64,000 nt of DNA from Dactylorhiza incarnata (lineage: Eukaryota > Streptophyta > Magnoliopsida > Asparagales > Orchidaceae): contig JAWHQI010000065.1 in the NCBI GenBank assembly GCA_033032865.1, positions 6,758,001 to 6,822,000 on the forward strand, in the 5' to 3' direction. How positions within the stretch are numbered: position 1 is the first letter of the stretch; each line of letters opens with the position of its first letter. The position numbers were made by a program, and so were the translations under genes. The notes under the pieces were generated by a model. The model ran no database searches, was not told where the DNA came from, and saw only the letters and a program-made list of their open reading frames with translations. Below are positions 1 through 9,984 of this stretch, one piece after another.

Positions 1-1466
1 ATAACATTAAACATGTATTCAGTTAAACAAACTTTACGTTAACTTAGAAATCTTCAAATATACCTGAAACCAACGCGTTGGATTTGCTAAGAATGATTCT
101 TGAGAACATTCCAGCTGCTCTTTAATTTTTGCAATGTTCGCATTGACGGTCATCGTCTTTTTGGACAAGACAGCATGCAATTGATTCAAGTGGGTCGTTG
201 CATTGCTGGTGGATGTCTGGGACATTTTAATCCACATTTGTTTGCCCTCTTTAACGCAATTGTCATGCAAACAGAGAAACCAACGTCCGCCTTTGCTATC
301 AGAAACAATAACGCCGGCCTTCCATAAAATGGAAGATGCGTTCCTCGGCTTAGCTTCTTGTATGACTTTTCCGACAGGCTTGACGCTCACTGCCTTGAAA
401 ACCACGGGCTCCTCTAGAAATTTTTCGATTCGCTCGGAAATGGTTGTGTGACATGCATCATCCTCAAACAACATCAAATTTTGTGAACTCATACCACAAT
501 CTACAATAAACATGACCCTTCATCATTAACATGACCTATCAAAATCTATATGAACTTTATGTTTGACTCTAATGCTAAATCAATATTATAAATACTTAGA
601 TATTTAAAGGGAGTTTAACAAAAACACAAAAAATGAACAATAAACGGAGAGCATAGGTCAATGTTATAGTTATAGCTACAATTGAGTGGTCATTGGAGAA
701 TGCATAGGTCAATGTTATAGTTATAGCTTGCGGATGGCAGTTTGCCTCACTAATAACCTAATGGAGAGGAAGATCCAGATCTAACATACAACCATACACA
801 CAATATCATACAACCTGAAGCTAAACTATGTGTAATAGCCTAATGGACGAACAACCATACACACAATATCCAACATTAAAATCCAGATCTAACATCGAAA
901 TCCAGAAAAAGATGGATAGGAAGATCCAGATCTAACATCGGACAATATCCACAGACAATATCCAGATCTAACATCAAAATCAAACACAAAACTCAAAAAA
1001 TAAATGAGGGATGAGGAAGATCGGGAAAAGGATAATCCAGAAAAAAAATGGAGAGGAAGAAGAAGAAGAGGAAGAAGAAGAAGAGATGGAGGAGGAAGAT
1101 GATGCCTGCAGGAGGAAGATGATACCTGCAGGAGGAAAATGATACCTGGAGGAAGATGAAACGGGAAGAAGCTTTCTCAGTCGGAGCAGTCGGCGTCGCG
1201 GGTTGCTTCGAGCATGAGATCTGATACGGGTCGCCGTCGAGGGGGAGCGCCGTCGAGGGGGAGCGCCGTCGAGGGCGGAGGGAGGCGCGGTAGCAGGGTG
1301 CGGGAATAGGGTTTCCGGAGGGAGGGGAGTCGGGGAATTTTGCGGTGCGGGAAAAAAAAGCCTAAAACTGCGATTATCTTAACGAGGGAAGGGAAAAAAT
1401 ACCTCTTTTAGAGTGCGGATAGCCGAAACTGCTGTGCGGTTAACAATCGCCTAAAAATATCGCATT
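1..1466 (-). mobile_element. 5' end of a DNA transposon, truncated by window start
   Basis: Read on the minus strand this is a GC-rich leader (about 1330-1010) with three copies of a short unit ending in CTGCAGG-like sequence (about 1095-1155) and a 20-bp GC-rich unit repeated near 1230-1260. An AT-rich stretch follows, then a first coding exon at 513-64. The outer end near 1370-1466 carries the motif GCGGTTAACAATCGCC and may be the terminal region, but the partner terminus is outside the window, so neither superfamily nor boundary can be fixed. A 30-bp phrase containing CATAGGTCAATGTTATAG is repeated near 652 and 702. Confidence 0.45.
64..513 (-). CDS. Transposase N-terminal exon with BED-like zinc finger (partial)
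   Basis: An open frame starts at the ATG at 513. Around residues 65-115 it contains an aromatic/glycine stretch (SDSKGGRWFLC), a Cys-x4-Cys pair and a TSNATTHLNQLH segment ending in His-x4-His. That is the arrangement of the BED/BED-like zinc finger that opens many plant hAT-type transposases, where it binds the element's DNA ends. The frame runs to a stop at 34, but a good GT donor (CAG|GTATAT) lies at 63-64, so the exon probably ends there and continues off the left edge. No catalytic domain is visible. Host zinc-finger genes derived from transposases look alike, so domestication cannot be excluded from one exon. Confidence 0.45.
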
Positions 1467-1536
1467 AAATTGATAGACGTGTAACACTTATTTTGGTACA
1501 CTTGTACGGTTGCCTGGAATTTAATAGGATCATATT

Positions 1537-1740
1537 TTCAGCTAGCTACAACTAACTATAATTAGTTATTTTACAAAAAAATATAATTTGCACTTAGCTA
1601 TAGTTAGCTATTTTTTATTTTTTCGCAAATGTTACTTAGCTATAGTTAGCTAATTTAATTTTTTTGGAATATCCACTTAGCATCGGCTAGCTGGCCATAA
1701 CTAGCTGTCTGCGCTGTACCCACTTAGTTAGCTGTCCGAG
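1537..1740. repeat. Short palindromic repeats, TTAGCTATAGTTAGCTA type
   Basis: The 17-mer TTAGCTATAGTTAGCTA occurs at 1594-1610 and again at 1636-1652. Degenerate copies (AGCTAGCTACAACTAACTA near 1541, AGCTGGCCATAACTAGCTG near 1688) flank them. No gene is visible. They could be subterminal repeats of a small DNA element, but no target duplication was found. Confidence 0.4.
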
Positions 1741-1914
1741 GGCTGAACAAGTTGCAACACTTGCACCTATAATAATAAAATATTTGTAAAACACAATTTA
1801 AAGCAGTGTTTGGAGTTGTGATATATGCAATTCTAGTGTGTTGATATGGTGGTAGATTTATTTTGTGTTTTTTGTATTTAATGAAATGTATTTTTCATTT
1901 TTTTCATTTTTGCA

Positions 1915-2010
1915 CCTCAAGTGCCTCATGCGCGCCTAGGCTCCAGGACCCCATTGCGCGCCTAGGCTTCAGGACCCCTTTGCGCCTCGGTGCGCCTTGC
2001 ACCTTTAATA
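1915..2010. repeat. GC-rich 26-bp tandem repeat of GCGCCTAGGC type
   Basis: A unit containing GCGCGCCTAGGCTCCAGG is repeated about every 26 bp, followed by CGCCTCGGTGCGCCTTGCACC. Similar GCGCCTAGGC-rich sequence also forms the outer ends of the hAT insertion in this window (about 5180-5270 and 9900-9965), so this may be a stray end of a related element. Confidence 0.35.
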
Positions 2011-2435
2011 ACTTAGCATGAAATTATGAGAACGAGTAATGGAGAGAAGTGTAAGACGAGAGACTAGCTTCTCGGAGAATCAATTGGGATTCATGCCAGG
2101 GAGATTGACCATGGAAGCTATACATCTCTTGAGGAGACTCATTGACAACTATCGGGGAAAAAAATAAGATTTGCATATGCTGTTATCGATCTTGAGAAGA
2201 CTTATGATTGGGTTCCAAGAGAGGTCTTATGAAGAGTCTTGGAAAATAAAAGTGTAAATGCATCATACATTGACGTAATCAAAGACATGTATACAAATTC
2301 AGTAATGATGGTGAGGACATCTGTAGGTTTAACACAAGAATTCTCCATCATTGTTGGCTTACATCAAGGGTCAGCTTTATCCTTGTCTTAGATGAGCTCA
2401 TCGGACATATTCAACAAGCAATACCTTGGTGTTTA

Positions 2436-2726
2436 TTGTTTACAGATGATATTGTTTTGGTCGATGAGATGCGCGAGGGTATAAATGCAAAACTTGAATC
2501 TTGGCGAGAAACTTTAGAAAAGAAGGATTTTAGGTTGAGCAGGACAAAGACGGAGTATATGGAGGTTAAATTTAGTAGTGCAAGGACGGATGACTCCTTC
2601 ATTAAGTTGGGTGAGCAAAATATTTTTTGCAGTGAGTTCTTTAAATACCTGGGATCGATAGTTCAAAAAGATGGAGGTGTAGATAAAAATGTGATACATA
2701 GAATCCAAGCAGGTTGGTTGAAGTGA
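2436..2726 (+). pseudogene. LINE reverse transcriptase fragment (catalytic FTDD box)
   Basis: This is the longest open piece of the LINE, 96 codons. It begins at the metal-binding box (FTDD, variant of the usual FADD) and runs through the thumb-like segment KYLGSIVQKDGG and HRIQAGWLK. The frame closes at 2726 where the family would continue KWR. The next conserved block (LKLKGKFY) is in another frame, which shows a frameshift. Confidence 0.8.
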
Positions 2727-2983
2727 AGAAGCGCGTCTGGGATCTTATGTGATAGTAAAGTACCATTAAAACTTAAAGGCAAGTTTTACACTTTTACCGT
2801 ACTACAATTAGACCAGCGATGCTCAACGGTTCTGAGTGTTGGGCAGTGAATTGTGTACTTGAGCAAAAAATGGGAGTTGCGGAGATGAGAATGCTTAGGT
2901 GGATGTGTGGACACACAGGATTGGATAAAATTAAGTATGAATGTATCAGGTATAAGACGGGAGTGCCACCAATTGTATAGAAG

Positions 2984-3214
2984 ATGCAAGAAGCTCAATT
3001 AAGATGGTTCGAACACGTACAAAGGAGACCGTTAGAGGCACCTGTTAGCTTAGCCACTAGGCATGTTAAACGGGGGAGGGGTAGACCAAAAAAGACTTGG
3101 AATGAAACTATAAGGAAAGACATGATGTACTTATGCTTTAGTGAGATTATGACTAAAGATATGGCACAATGGCGACAAAGGATCCATATAGCCGACCCCA
3201 CTATGGTGGGATAA
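2984..3214 (+). pseudogene. LINE ORF C-terminus
   Basis: A 76-codon piece carries the C-terminal RTE signature: MQEAQLRWFEHVQRR, then RGRGRPKKTW, then a terminal WRQRIHIADPTMVG followed by a stop. It is separated from the RT core by a stop codon just upstream (TAG, about 2978). Confidence 0.8.
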
Positions 3215-3234
3215 AGGCTTGAGTGTTGTTGTTC

Positions 3235-3612
3235 TGACTCACAATGGTTATAAAACATCGTAGTGGAAAATGTCAAATCAGCTTCTGAGTTGAAAGAACT
3301 GCTTAGTGCAGGCATACTATACAATATCATTAACTTTGTAGCCAACAATTTTCACATCTTTTCTAGCACAACTTATCACCTGACTTTTCGGACAACACAT
3401 TGATACTAAACAATGCCTTTGATGTGATCACAAAGCTATGTATCATGAACGAATTTTAGATCTGTTTTGTTCTAATGATGCTCCTTGTTCATCCTTTCCT
3501 TTCTCAATTTTATTATATTAATCTTTTTTCCACCTTTGAATCATGCACATATCTGAAATATATATTTGCTTTAAGATTGAATGCTGTACATATTTGAAGC
3601 TTTTTAATTTCA
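3235..3612 (+). other. Sequence upstream of exon 1; possible intron in the 5' leader
   Basis: I see no coding potential or element signature here. The stretch ends in a pyrimidine-rich run and TTTAATTTCAG at 3612, a good acceptor, so the translated exon may be preceded by a 5'-UTR intron. The promoter and first exon cannot be placed. Confidence 0.35.
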
Positions 3613-3678
3613 GGTGCAGTGACTTGAGAGATTGAGCAACTTAGGATTTCAGACATATACATTATCTGACTTGCAATT
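3613..3678 (+). other. LPLA: 5' UTR part of exon 1 (inferred)
   Basis: Sequence between the candidate acceptor TTTCAG (3607-3612) and the chosen ATG at 3679. It has stops in the coding frame and no upstream ATG in frame, which supports the start chosen. Confidence 0.45.
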
Positions 3679-3857
3679 ATGATTATTCCTAAAGCTAGCG
3701 ATGTTGGTCTTCCATTCATGAATTTGATTAGAATGAAAGGATTTTCCATATTACAACAATTACATTTGGAGGAAAGATTACTTCGAACATTTTCCGATAA
3801 TTGGTGCCTTATAAATGATGGAACAAACCATCCTAATATTGTCATGGGAATATCAGG
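3679..3857 (+). CDS. LPLA: Lipoate-protein ligase A-like, coding exon 1
   Basis: Encodes residues 1-59 and two bases of codon 60. The segment LPFMNLIRMKG is followed by ILQQLHLEERLLR and NWCLINDGTN, then IVMGIS. This is the N-terminus of the BPL/LplA/LipB fold in plant LplA-like proteins, which attach lipoate to the E2/H-protein lysine of mitochondrial 2-oxoacid dehydrogenases and glycine decarboxylase. ATG 3679 is chosen because it is the first ATG after a candidate acceptor and sits a few residues before the conserved core. The exon ends at a GG|GTAAAT donor. I see no clear organelle-targeting presequence. It is separated from exon 2 by 26,325 bp of mostly transposon sequence, yet has no damaging change. 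Confidence 0.9.
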
Positions 3858-4167
3858 GTAAATTAATATATTATGCTGTATATTCTTCTGTAGAGATGGA
3901 TTACAATTCACTCAATTTAATATATATATATTCCCAACTTCTGCAAGATCATGATAGCTGCATACATTATTGCTATTACAAGTTTATACATTATTGCTGT
4001 TACAAATTTATACAATATTGCTGTTTCAATTTTTAACAGAAACCTAAAAAATGCTTCTACTATAATCTGAAGGTGTTGTACTGCATCATCATTATACTGA
4101 TACACATTTTATTGACACACATAACTAGCAATACATAAGGCTATTCTTAGCTTGAAGGTTGAAAATT

Positions 4168-4326
4168 TGAAAAATGAGGTAAGAGCTATTTTATTTTATT
4201 CAGGTGCCCATTGAATCAGGGAATTTAAGTAAAAAGATAACAATCTTAAGACAATATTAAGTTCATAAGAGGGGATAATATTGTATAAGAAGGAATACAA
4301 TCTACATTAGGAGAAAAATTGGAATC
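4168..4326 (-). repeat. Copia-F 3' LTR, distal part
   Basis: Part of the 3' LTR cut off by copia-A insertion; the remaining 30 bp are at 14134-14163. The outer end TGAAAAA matches the 5' LTR end at 29584, and AAATT precedes it at 4163-4167. Confidence 0.65.
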
Positions 4327-4506
4327 TATTAGAAAAGCCCATGTAAAGGCCCATTTGGGGCCCTTTTATTTTCTTGTTTCTCTCCCTTCTTTAGTCCCAC
4401 ATTGTGTATAAGGATCTCCTCTCTCTTTCTCCCTCCTATATATTTGTATTCATACATTGTATTTTATACATAGAAGAGAATATACGAGGTTCTGCTTTTA
4501 TCCACA
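4327..4506 (+). repeat. Copia-A 5' LTR
   Basis: 180 bp, beginning TA (mutated from TG) TTAGAAAAGCCC and ending TATCCACA. A TATATATTT-type TATA element is at about 4436-4445. Near-identical to 13949-14128. Confidence 0.95.
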
Positions 4507-4518
4507 TGGTATCAGAGC
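4507..4518 (+). other. Copia-A primer binding site
   Basis: TGGTATCAGAGC, complementary to the 3' end of plant initiator tRNA(Met), immediately after the LTR. Confidence 0.92.
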
Positions 4519-5171
4519 CTTCGGTCCGAACCTGCGGTCTCCCATTTTTTTGACCACCAGCCCCCCTGCGAGCTCATTCAGCCGACGGTCTCCCTTTTTC
4601 TTGACCGCACCCCCTTGCGAACTTTGCTGCTTATCTCTCCGTCCCGCTTGGTCTGTTTATCGGCTCTCTTATAGCCTCCTCCCTTCTGACAAGTGGGCCC
4701 CTCTCTTCCTGATCGCTCCGTTCCCGTGCGGTCTCCCTCTGCGCTGCTCGCCGCTCTCTCCCTCTGCGGCCTCTCCTCCTGCTCTCCGCTCCCTCTGACG
4801 AGCTCCCTTCCAGCAACCTCCTCAAGCGACCTCCCCTCCAGCGGTCTGCCGAGCTCCCTGAGATCATGCGGCCTCCTCCCAGCGGTCTGCCGAGCTCCCT
4901 GAGGTCGTGCGGCCTCTTCCCAGCGGTCTGCCTCTCCAGCGGCCTCCTCCCAGCAGCCCCTCCTCTTGTCCGACGACCTCTTTTCTAACGATCTCCTCAA
5001 CAACGGCCTCCTCTCTAGCAGCTACCAGCCTTGCCGACCTCTCAAGCGGTCTCTCTGCTACCCAGCTTTGCCGACCTCTCTGCTCCAGCCACTGTATCCA
5101 AATGGGTTCCTCCAGTGATCCCTCCGTGCATCCCGATGGGCAGACCGCTACCTCTCCTGCAACCCACTCAT
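4519..5171 (+). other. Copia-A leader with 41-bp tandem repeats
   Basis: A CT-rich untranslated leader. The unit CAGCGGTCTGCCGAGCTCC recurs at 4839, 4880 and 4921 (41-bp period). Open frames on both strands here are low-complexity (Ser/Pro or Arg/Glu rich) and are not genes. Copia-G at the right edge has a related leader (TGCGGTCT...CCCCCCTGCGA). Confidence 0.7.
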
Positions 5172-5310
5172 TCTGATCATGGCGGCAAGGCGAACCAAGG
5201 CGAGCCCCGGGCGCCTGGACGCCAAGGCGACAAGGCGGACGCCTAGGCGACAATAAGGCGAGAAGTCGCAAGGCGACAATAAATTTTTTTTTTAAATAAT
5301 AACACAAAAA

Positions 5311-5516
5311 GACAACGGTTCTTCATTTAACCGCTGTCTATAGTGCTATAGACAGCGGTTAAATGAAGAACCGCTGTCTATAGTATATAAGCTGTCATTA
5401 TAGACAGCGGTTACATATAACCGCTGTCTATAGATATTAGAGACAGCGGTTTTGTAGGTTAACCGCTGTCTATAATACTATAGACAGCGGTTAAAAGTAA
5501 CAACCGCTGTCTATAG
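5311..5516. repeat. hAT left subterminal array: AACCGCTGTC/GACAGCGGTT palindromes
   Basis: Five hairpin units, each GACAGCGGTT...AACCGCTGTCTATAG with 5-15 nt loops (for example 5350-5382, 5403-5432, 5441-5472, 5482-5514). They sit inside the element end, as subterminal transposase-binding repeats do. Confidence 0.85.
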
Positions 5517-5785
5517 TTTTTTTTTTAAAAACGCAACAACATTCAGCATTCAGCCAACACAGTATTTTTAAACTGCAAGTCTGCCACCCAACATGAATCA
5601 CAACAAGCCCAAGTCAGTACTCACTAAGTATTCAGCAACATGTAAATCTAAAGTTTGACACATTGAAAAGCAAAAGAAAAGAATACATTTCATAAATATA
5701 ATATAAACAAGCCCAAGTTTCAAACTTGACATATCAAATAACTTGAGATCAAGAATACATTTCATGAATGAACATTGTTTTTAGA

Positions 5786-8472
5786 TCAATTAGAATCATC
5801 ATCTAGTAAATCATTATTGGCATTGCAGGTGCTGGGTTGGTTTGAGGCACTTGTCATTTGCCCATAATTATCTACAAGATCTTCATCATCATTTGCAACT
5901 CTAAATTGATCTAAATCTTCATCCCCTTCAGCTATTAGTTTAAGATTAGCTCCACTTTGTAAATTTCTAGCCCCGGTTCCAACAGCTCTCTCTACAGCTT
6001 CCCATGTGAGATCATCATCATCAAAAACTAGAGTATCATCTGGTTTGTTTATCATCCACTCATTACTCCAATCTAGCTCATCAAGCACTAAAGGGTTGTA
6101 ATTTCTTTCCTTTTCACGTCTTTCTTGAAATCGTGCTTGTAGACGACGATTGTATTGGATGTATACAAGATCATTAAGCCTTTGATGCTCCAATCTATTC
6201 ATTTTCTTTGTGTGAATCTGAAACAACATAATTGCAAACTAGTTAGTAGTACTTACTACTTAGTACTTAGTAGATATTTGTAAATAATTTTAATTTTATA
6301 TGTATATTGATTATTGAATATTTGTATACTTACAAACTCAAAAGTACTCCAGTTGCGCTCACAACTAGAAGAGGAACAACATAAGCCAAGTATGCGCAAT
6401 GCTATCTTTGTAAGTTCAACATTCGGTTCTCCATGTACACCCCACCAATCCACTATTTATTTAAGACGAATATAAATTATTTAACAATTAACATACATAT
6501 AGTTTAAGAAAATATAAAAACGTTATCAATACTTGGATTTAAGGTGGTTTGTTGCCTAATAGCCATAGACTTTCCAAAACTATTTCGAGATGCTATATAG
6601 TTAGTGTCTTGTTCTGCGATCTTGTCTTGCAAGTGTTGATCGGGCACTAGTCTTGCAATAACGTCATTGAAAGCATCTTGAAATTTCCAAGCATCATCAT
6701 TATATTTTTCCTCATATTCAAAATATTTGCTTGGATTTAAAAACAAAGCCGCCCTATACAATTTTTGCTCCATTTGATTTGTCCACCTATTTTCAACAAT
6801 GTCGATAATCTTTTTATATAACCTTTCTTTATTATCAAAATGTTCTTTGATCCTTTGTTTTGCCTCTTCCATTGCCACATAAACCTCAAGCATAGCTGAT
6901 CTTTCATCTCCATCTACTAACCGCAAAACAGCCATCAATGGCTTTCCTCCTTTGAGGCAATCTCTTACTCCATTCCAAAAGACAGTTGAAAGTATTACTT
7001 CAACAACTTGTTTTTCGGCTTAGGTTTTTGCCAAATTAGCAGCATTCCACGAATGCGAGACAAAGAATAATTTCAGCTTCTCCTCATGCTTAAGCACACT
7101 TTGTAGAGTAAGGAATGATGTTGCAAATCTAGTCACTGAATGCCTCACTAGATCAGCACCTATTGTACTCCTTACTGCATCAAGTAAACGAGTGTGCCTG
7201 TAGATAAAATTTGTAATCATTCTTGCCTTTTTATCACCATTTTGTTTTGTTGAAGCTTTCCAATGTCTTCTAGCATGAGATCAATGCAATGAGCTGCACA
7301 AGGAGTCCAGAATAGAGTGGGTCTTCTCTCCATTAAAATTCTACCCGCTGCCTTGTAATTTGAGGCATTGTCAGTCACTACCTGCATACAAGTATACAAC
7401 ATAAGTACATAACTTTGTATATATCTATAATCTATACTCTATAGTTGTAAACTATTGAACATGAAGTACTATGTTCAATTTACCTGGACAACGCAATCTG
7501 TTCCAATCTCTCTAATCTTACTATCAAGCAACTCTGATAGCATTGTAGCATCTTGAATATGACCGGATGCATCTACGGAACCCATAAAATAAGTTCCCTC
7601 TGGACAGTTGACTAAGAAATTTATCAAATGTCTCCCTCTCCTATCTGTCCAACCATCTGACATAAGAGTGCAACCGTATCTCCTCCAATATGCTTGATAT
7701 TTTGTCTTCATCTCGTTAACTTTCTCTTTTGTGTTTAGTAACAAAGGAACCCGTAAATCATGATAACTAGGGCCTTTATAACCAGACCCATATTGTCCAA
7801 CTGCTTCAAGCATGATTTCAAAACTTCGTGCCTTTGCAGCATTGAATGGAATTCCACATTCATAGAACCAATCAGCAACATACCCTTCAACTCTTTTTTT
7901 CTCTTCAGGAGATCAAAAACATCTCTCAATAGTTGTTTGTCCAGGTCCTTTAGCACGCCTATCATCAACAACATCTTCAGGTGCACGTCTCACATGAGCA
8001 TCCATAGGGCCTCTCTTTTGTGGAAGGTGGATTACTTTTCTCTTTTTGGCACTTATCCCAGAACTTGGGACAAATGAAGATTTAGCTGTAGATAATGCCG
8101 GGGATATTTGTGAACCTAACAGCTCAACTTCTTGTTCACTCTCATTATCATCATCAATATTCAAATCGACCTTGTCCTTTTTTTGTCATTTAGAGCTGCA
8201 TACATTTCAGTTGCTATGTCCGAAGTAGTCTTCATACATTTTGATACATCACCATACCCGCCACACAAGTGTTGTTTCAACCTTTTGACTCCACCTTTAA
8301 TCAACTGATCACACAAATTACATTTAACTGTATTTTTATCCTTTATGTCGGGCCAATGCCCATACTTCCATCCAGGATCCTTTGACTTTGCTTTTCTTTT
8401 AGGGTCAATTTTTGGATCAAGATCATTGCTATCCACGGATGAAGCAAGACTGTTGTTGTTTAGGTCCTCCAT
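5786..8472 (-). pseudogene. hAT transposase (BED finger, DUF659, hAT dimerisation), disrupted
   Basis: Read from 8472 down. The BED zinc finger is W-x3-G-H-W...CNLC...LKQHLCG (8400-8260). A linker ending GQTTIERCF follows. A DUF659 core (about 7930-7475) contains GPSYHDLRVPLL, RYGCTLMSDGWTDRRGR and LINFLVNCPEGTYF. After a short intron come VVTDNASNYKAAGRIL and TPCAAHCIDLMLEDI (7402-7260), then the helical middle (7220-6504). The dimerisation block is ALRILGLCCSSSSCERNWSTF (6420-6340), and an acidic C-terminus (6229-5786) ends the gene. Frames shift in an A-run near 8170 and near 7920, and a TAG splits NLAK|AEKQVVE near 7020, so it is probably inactive unless introns remove these points. Confidence 0.85.
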
Positions 8473-9423
8473 CTTTCACAAACTACATCCATAGAAAGAA
8501 GAGTTATGTCGGGCACATAACAAAGTGAATAACTACTAAATAGTTCTAAAGCTAAAGAAATCATCATCCATCACATATTCACATGACTAACATATAGTTC
8601 TATTTTAGTTTTCCACAATCCACATCTACACAAGTATAAAATAACTAAACAATGCAAGTATCTTTCAACTTTCAGTAACACAATTAGTGATTATATAATC
8701 ACAAATCAAATTTCGCATATAATCAATTTTTTCTTTGAAAAATTCCGCCACTCCATCATAGAGCTGTCTCTGCAAATACTGCAATAAAAAAAATATTTGT
8801 TAAAAATTTAAAATCAATTCAACGTAATTATAAAATCAATCCAATCAAACTATATGCTATAACATATACTCTTATAGGCTATAGCAGTATAGCTTACCAG
8901 AGTCCACGTTAAAAACTTTGGTGTTTTGTGAACACCGTATTTCCGATCCTTTGCCAAATCCTTAAATACACTTTGTAAATCATAAGAGTATAAACAAATT
9001 AGTTTATCACTCATTTTCCTGTAACAAGAAAACCCTAAAAAAACCTTAAACCATCCAAAATTCCTACATAAAATTCAAGTGTAAAAGTGTAATAAACTAA
9101 TACCATTCCATCACTCAACCACACATATATATTGGCTACATTCATGAGAATATATAGAGAAAAAAATATGAGCAAATAAAACAACCATTGCATCATCAAC
9201 TCATCATTCATCAAGGTCTAAAAATCTCCAAGGCTTATGGAAAAAAGAAGATTGGTAGAAGAATAATATACCTTCGAAGAAGAATCGCAAGATCGAACAA
9301 TGGAGGGCCTGAATATTTCCGAAAATCGCTTGTAGGGTTTTCGCACAGAGCAACGACACAGTAAGAAGTAAAAACGGCGAGGTAAAATCTAATTTCCGGG
9401 TTTCGGGTATATATAGATAGAAT
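8473..9423 (-). other. hAT 5' untranslated region and promoter side
   Basis: AT-rich sequence between the transposase ATG and the right subterminal array. Candidate splice sites are present and no other coding potential is seen. Transcription would start on the array side. Confidence 0.4.
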
Positions 9424-9885
9424 AGACAGCGGTTAATGTTAAAAACCGCTGTCTTACCTCCATTCGACAGCGGTTATATATACAACCGCTGTCTAATGTA
9501 CGCTGTCTAATGTAGGCTAAACCGTACATTAGACATCGGTCGTATATATAACCGCTGTCTATTCTATCTTCGACAGCGGTTATATATACAACCGCTGTCT
9601 AATGTACGGTTTAGCCTACATTAGACAGCAGTTTTATATATAACCGCTGTCTTTCCAAGTATAGACAGCGGTTATATATACAACCGCTGTCTAATGTAGG
9701 CTAAACCGTACATTAGACAGCTGTCGTATATATAACCGCTGTCGAAGATAGAATAGACAGCGGTTATATATACGACCGCTGTCTAATGTACGGTTTAGCC
9801 TACATTAGACAGCGGTTGTATATATAACCGCTGTCTATACTTGGAAAGACAGCGGTTATATATAAAACCGCTGTCTAATATAGGA
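9424..9885. repeat. hAT right subterminal array: alternating inverted 92-bp units
   Basis: About a dozen GACAGCGGTT/AACCGCTGTC half-sites, most with TATATATA loops. Beyond the hairpins there is higher-order symmetry. CTATTCTATCTTC (9559) is mirrored at 9744, giving an axis near 9657. CTTTCCAAGTATAG (9651) is mirrored at 9835-9848, giving an axis near 9749. The axes are 92 bp apart, so the array is built of 92-bp units in alternating orientation. Other shared words are TGTACGGTTTAGCCTACA and its complement. Confidence 0.85.
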
Positions 9886-9984
9886 TTTTTTTTTAAAAAA
9901 TAAGGCGGCTGTCGCCTTGTTTTCACTTGGGCGCCTGGACGCCTAGGCGTCGCCTAGGCGACGCCATGATAAGAATGAGCCCAC

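Larger units (their letters stand above)
2033..3234 (+). mobile_element. RTE-type LINE remnant (5'-truncated)
   Basis: Conceptual translation in shifting frames gives a non-LTR reverse transcriptase. In order it shows ENQLGFMPGRLTMEA (about 2078), the catalytic FTDDIVLVDE (2436-2466), FRLSRTKTEYME, KYLGSIVQKDGG, VPLKLKGKFYTF, AEMRMLRWMCGHT and RGRGRPKKTWNE, ending at RIHIADPTMVG (3212). It stops in a GTTGTTGTT tail, as RTE elements do. The upstream endonuclease domain is absent, as expected for 5' truncation at insertion. Several stops and frame changes make it inactive. It lies just upstream of the lipoate ligase exon 1. A 131-bp copy of the same 3' end is found at 48335-48465. Confidence 0.88.

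Noticed and set aside
2411..2602. Minus-strand ORFs over the LINE RT
   Set aside because: Shadow frames of the + strand reverse transcriptase.
4457..5307. Several ORFs over 70 codons on both strands (Ser/Pro rich and Arg/Glu rich)
   Set aside because: They arise from the CT-rich repeated leader of copia-A; no conserved domain.
9424..9885. CRISPR-like array
   Set aside because: The repeats are palindromic, alternate in orientation and lie at a transposon end in a plant genome; no cas genes and no unique spacers.
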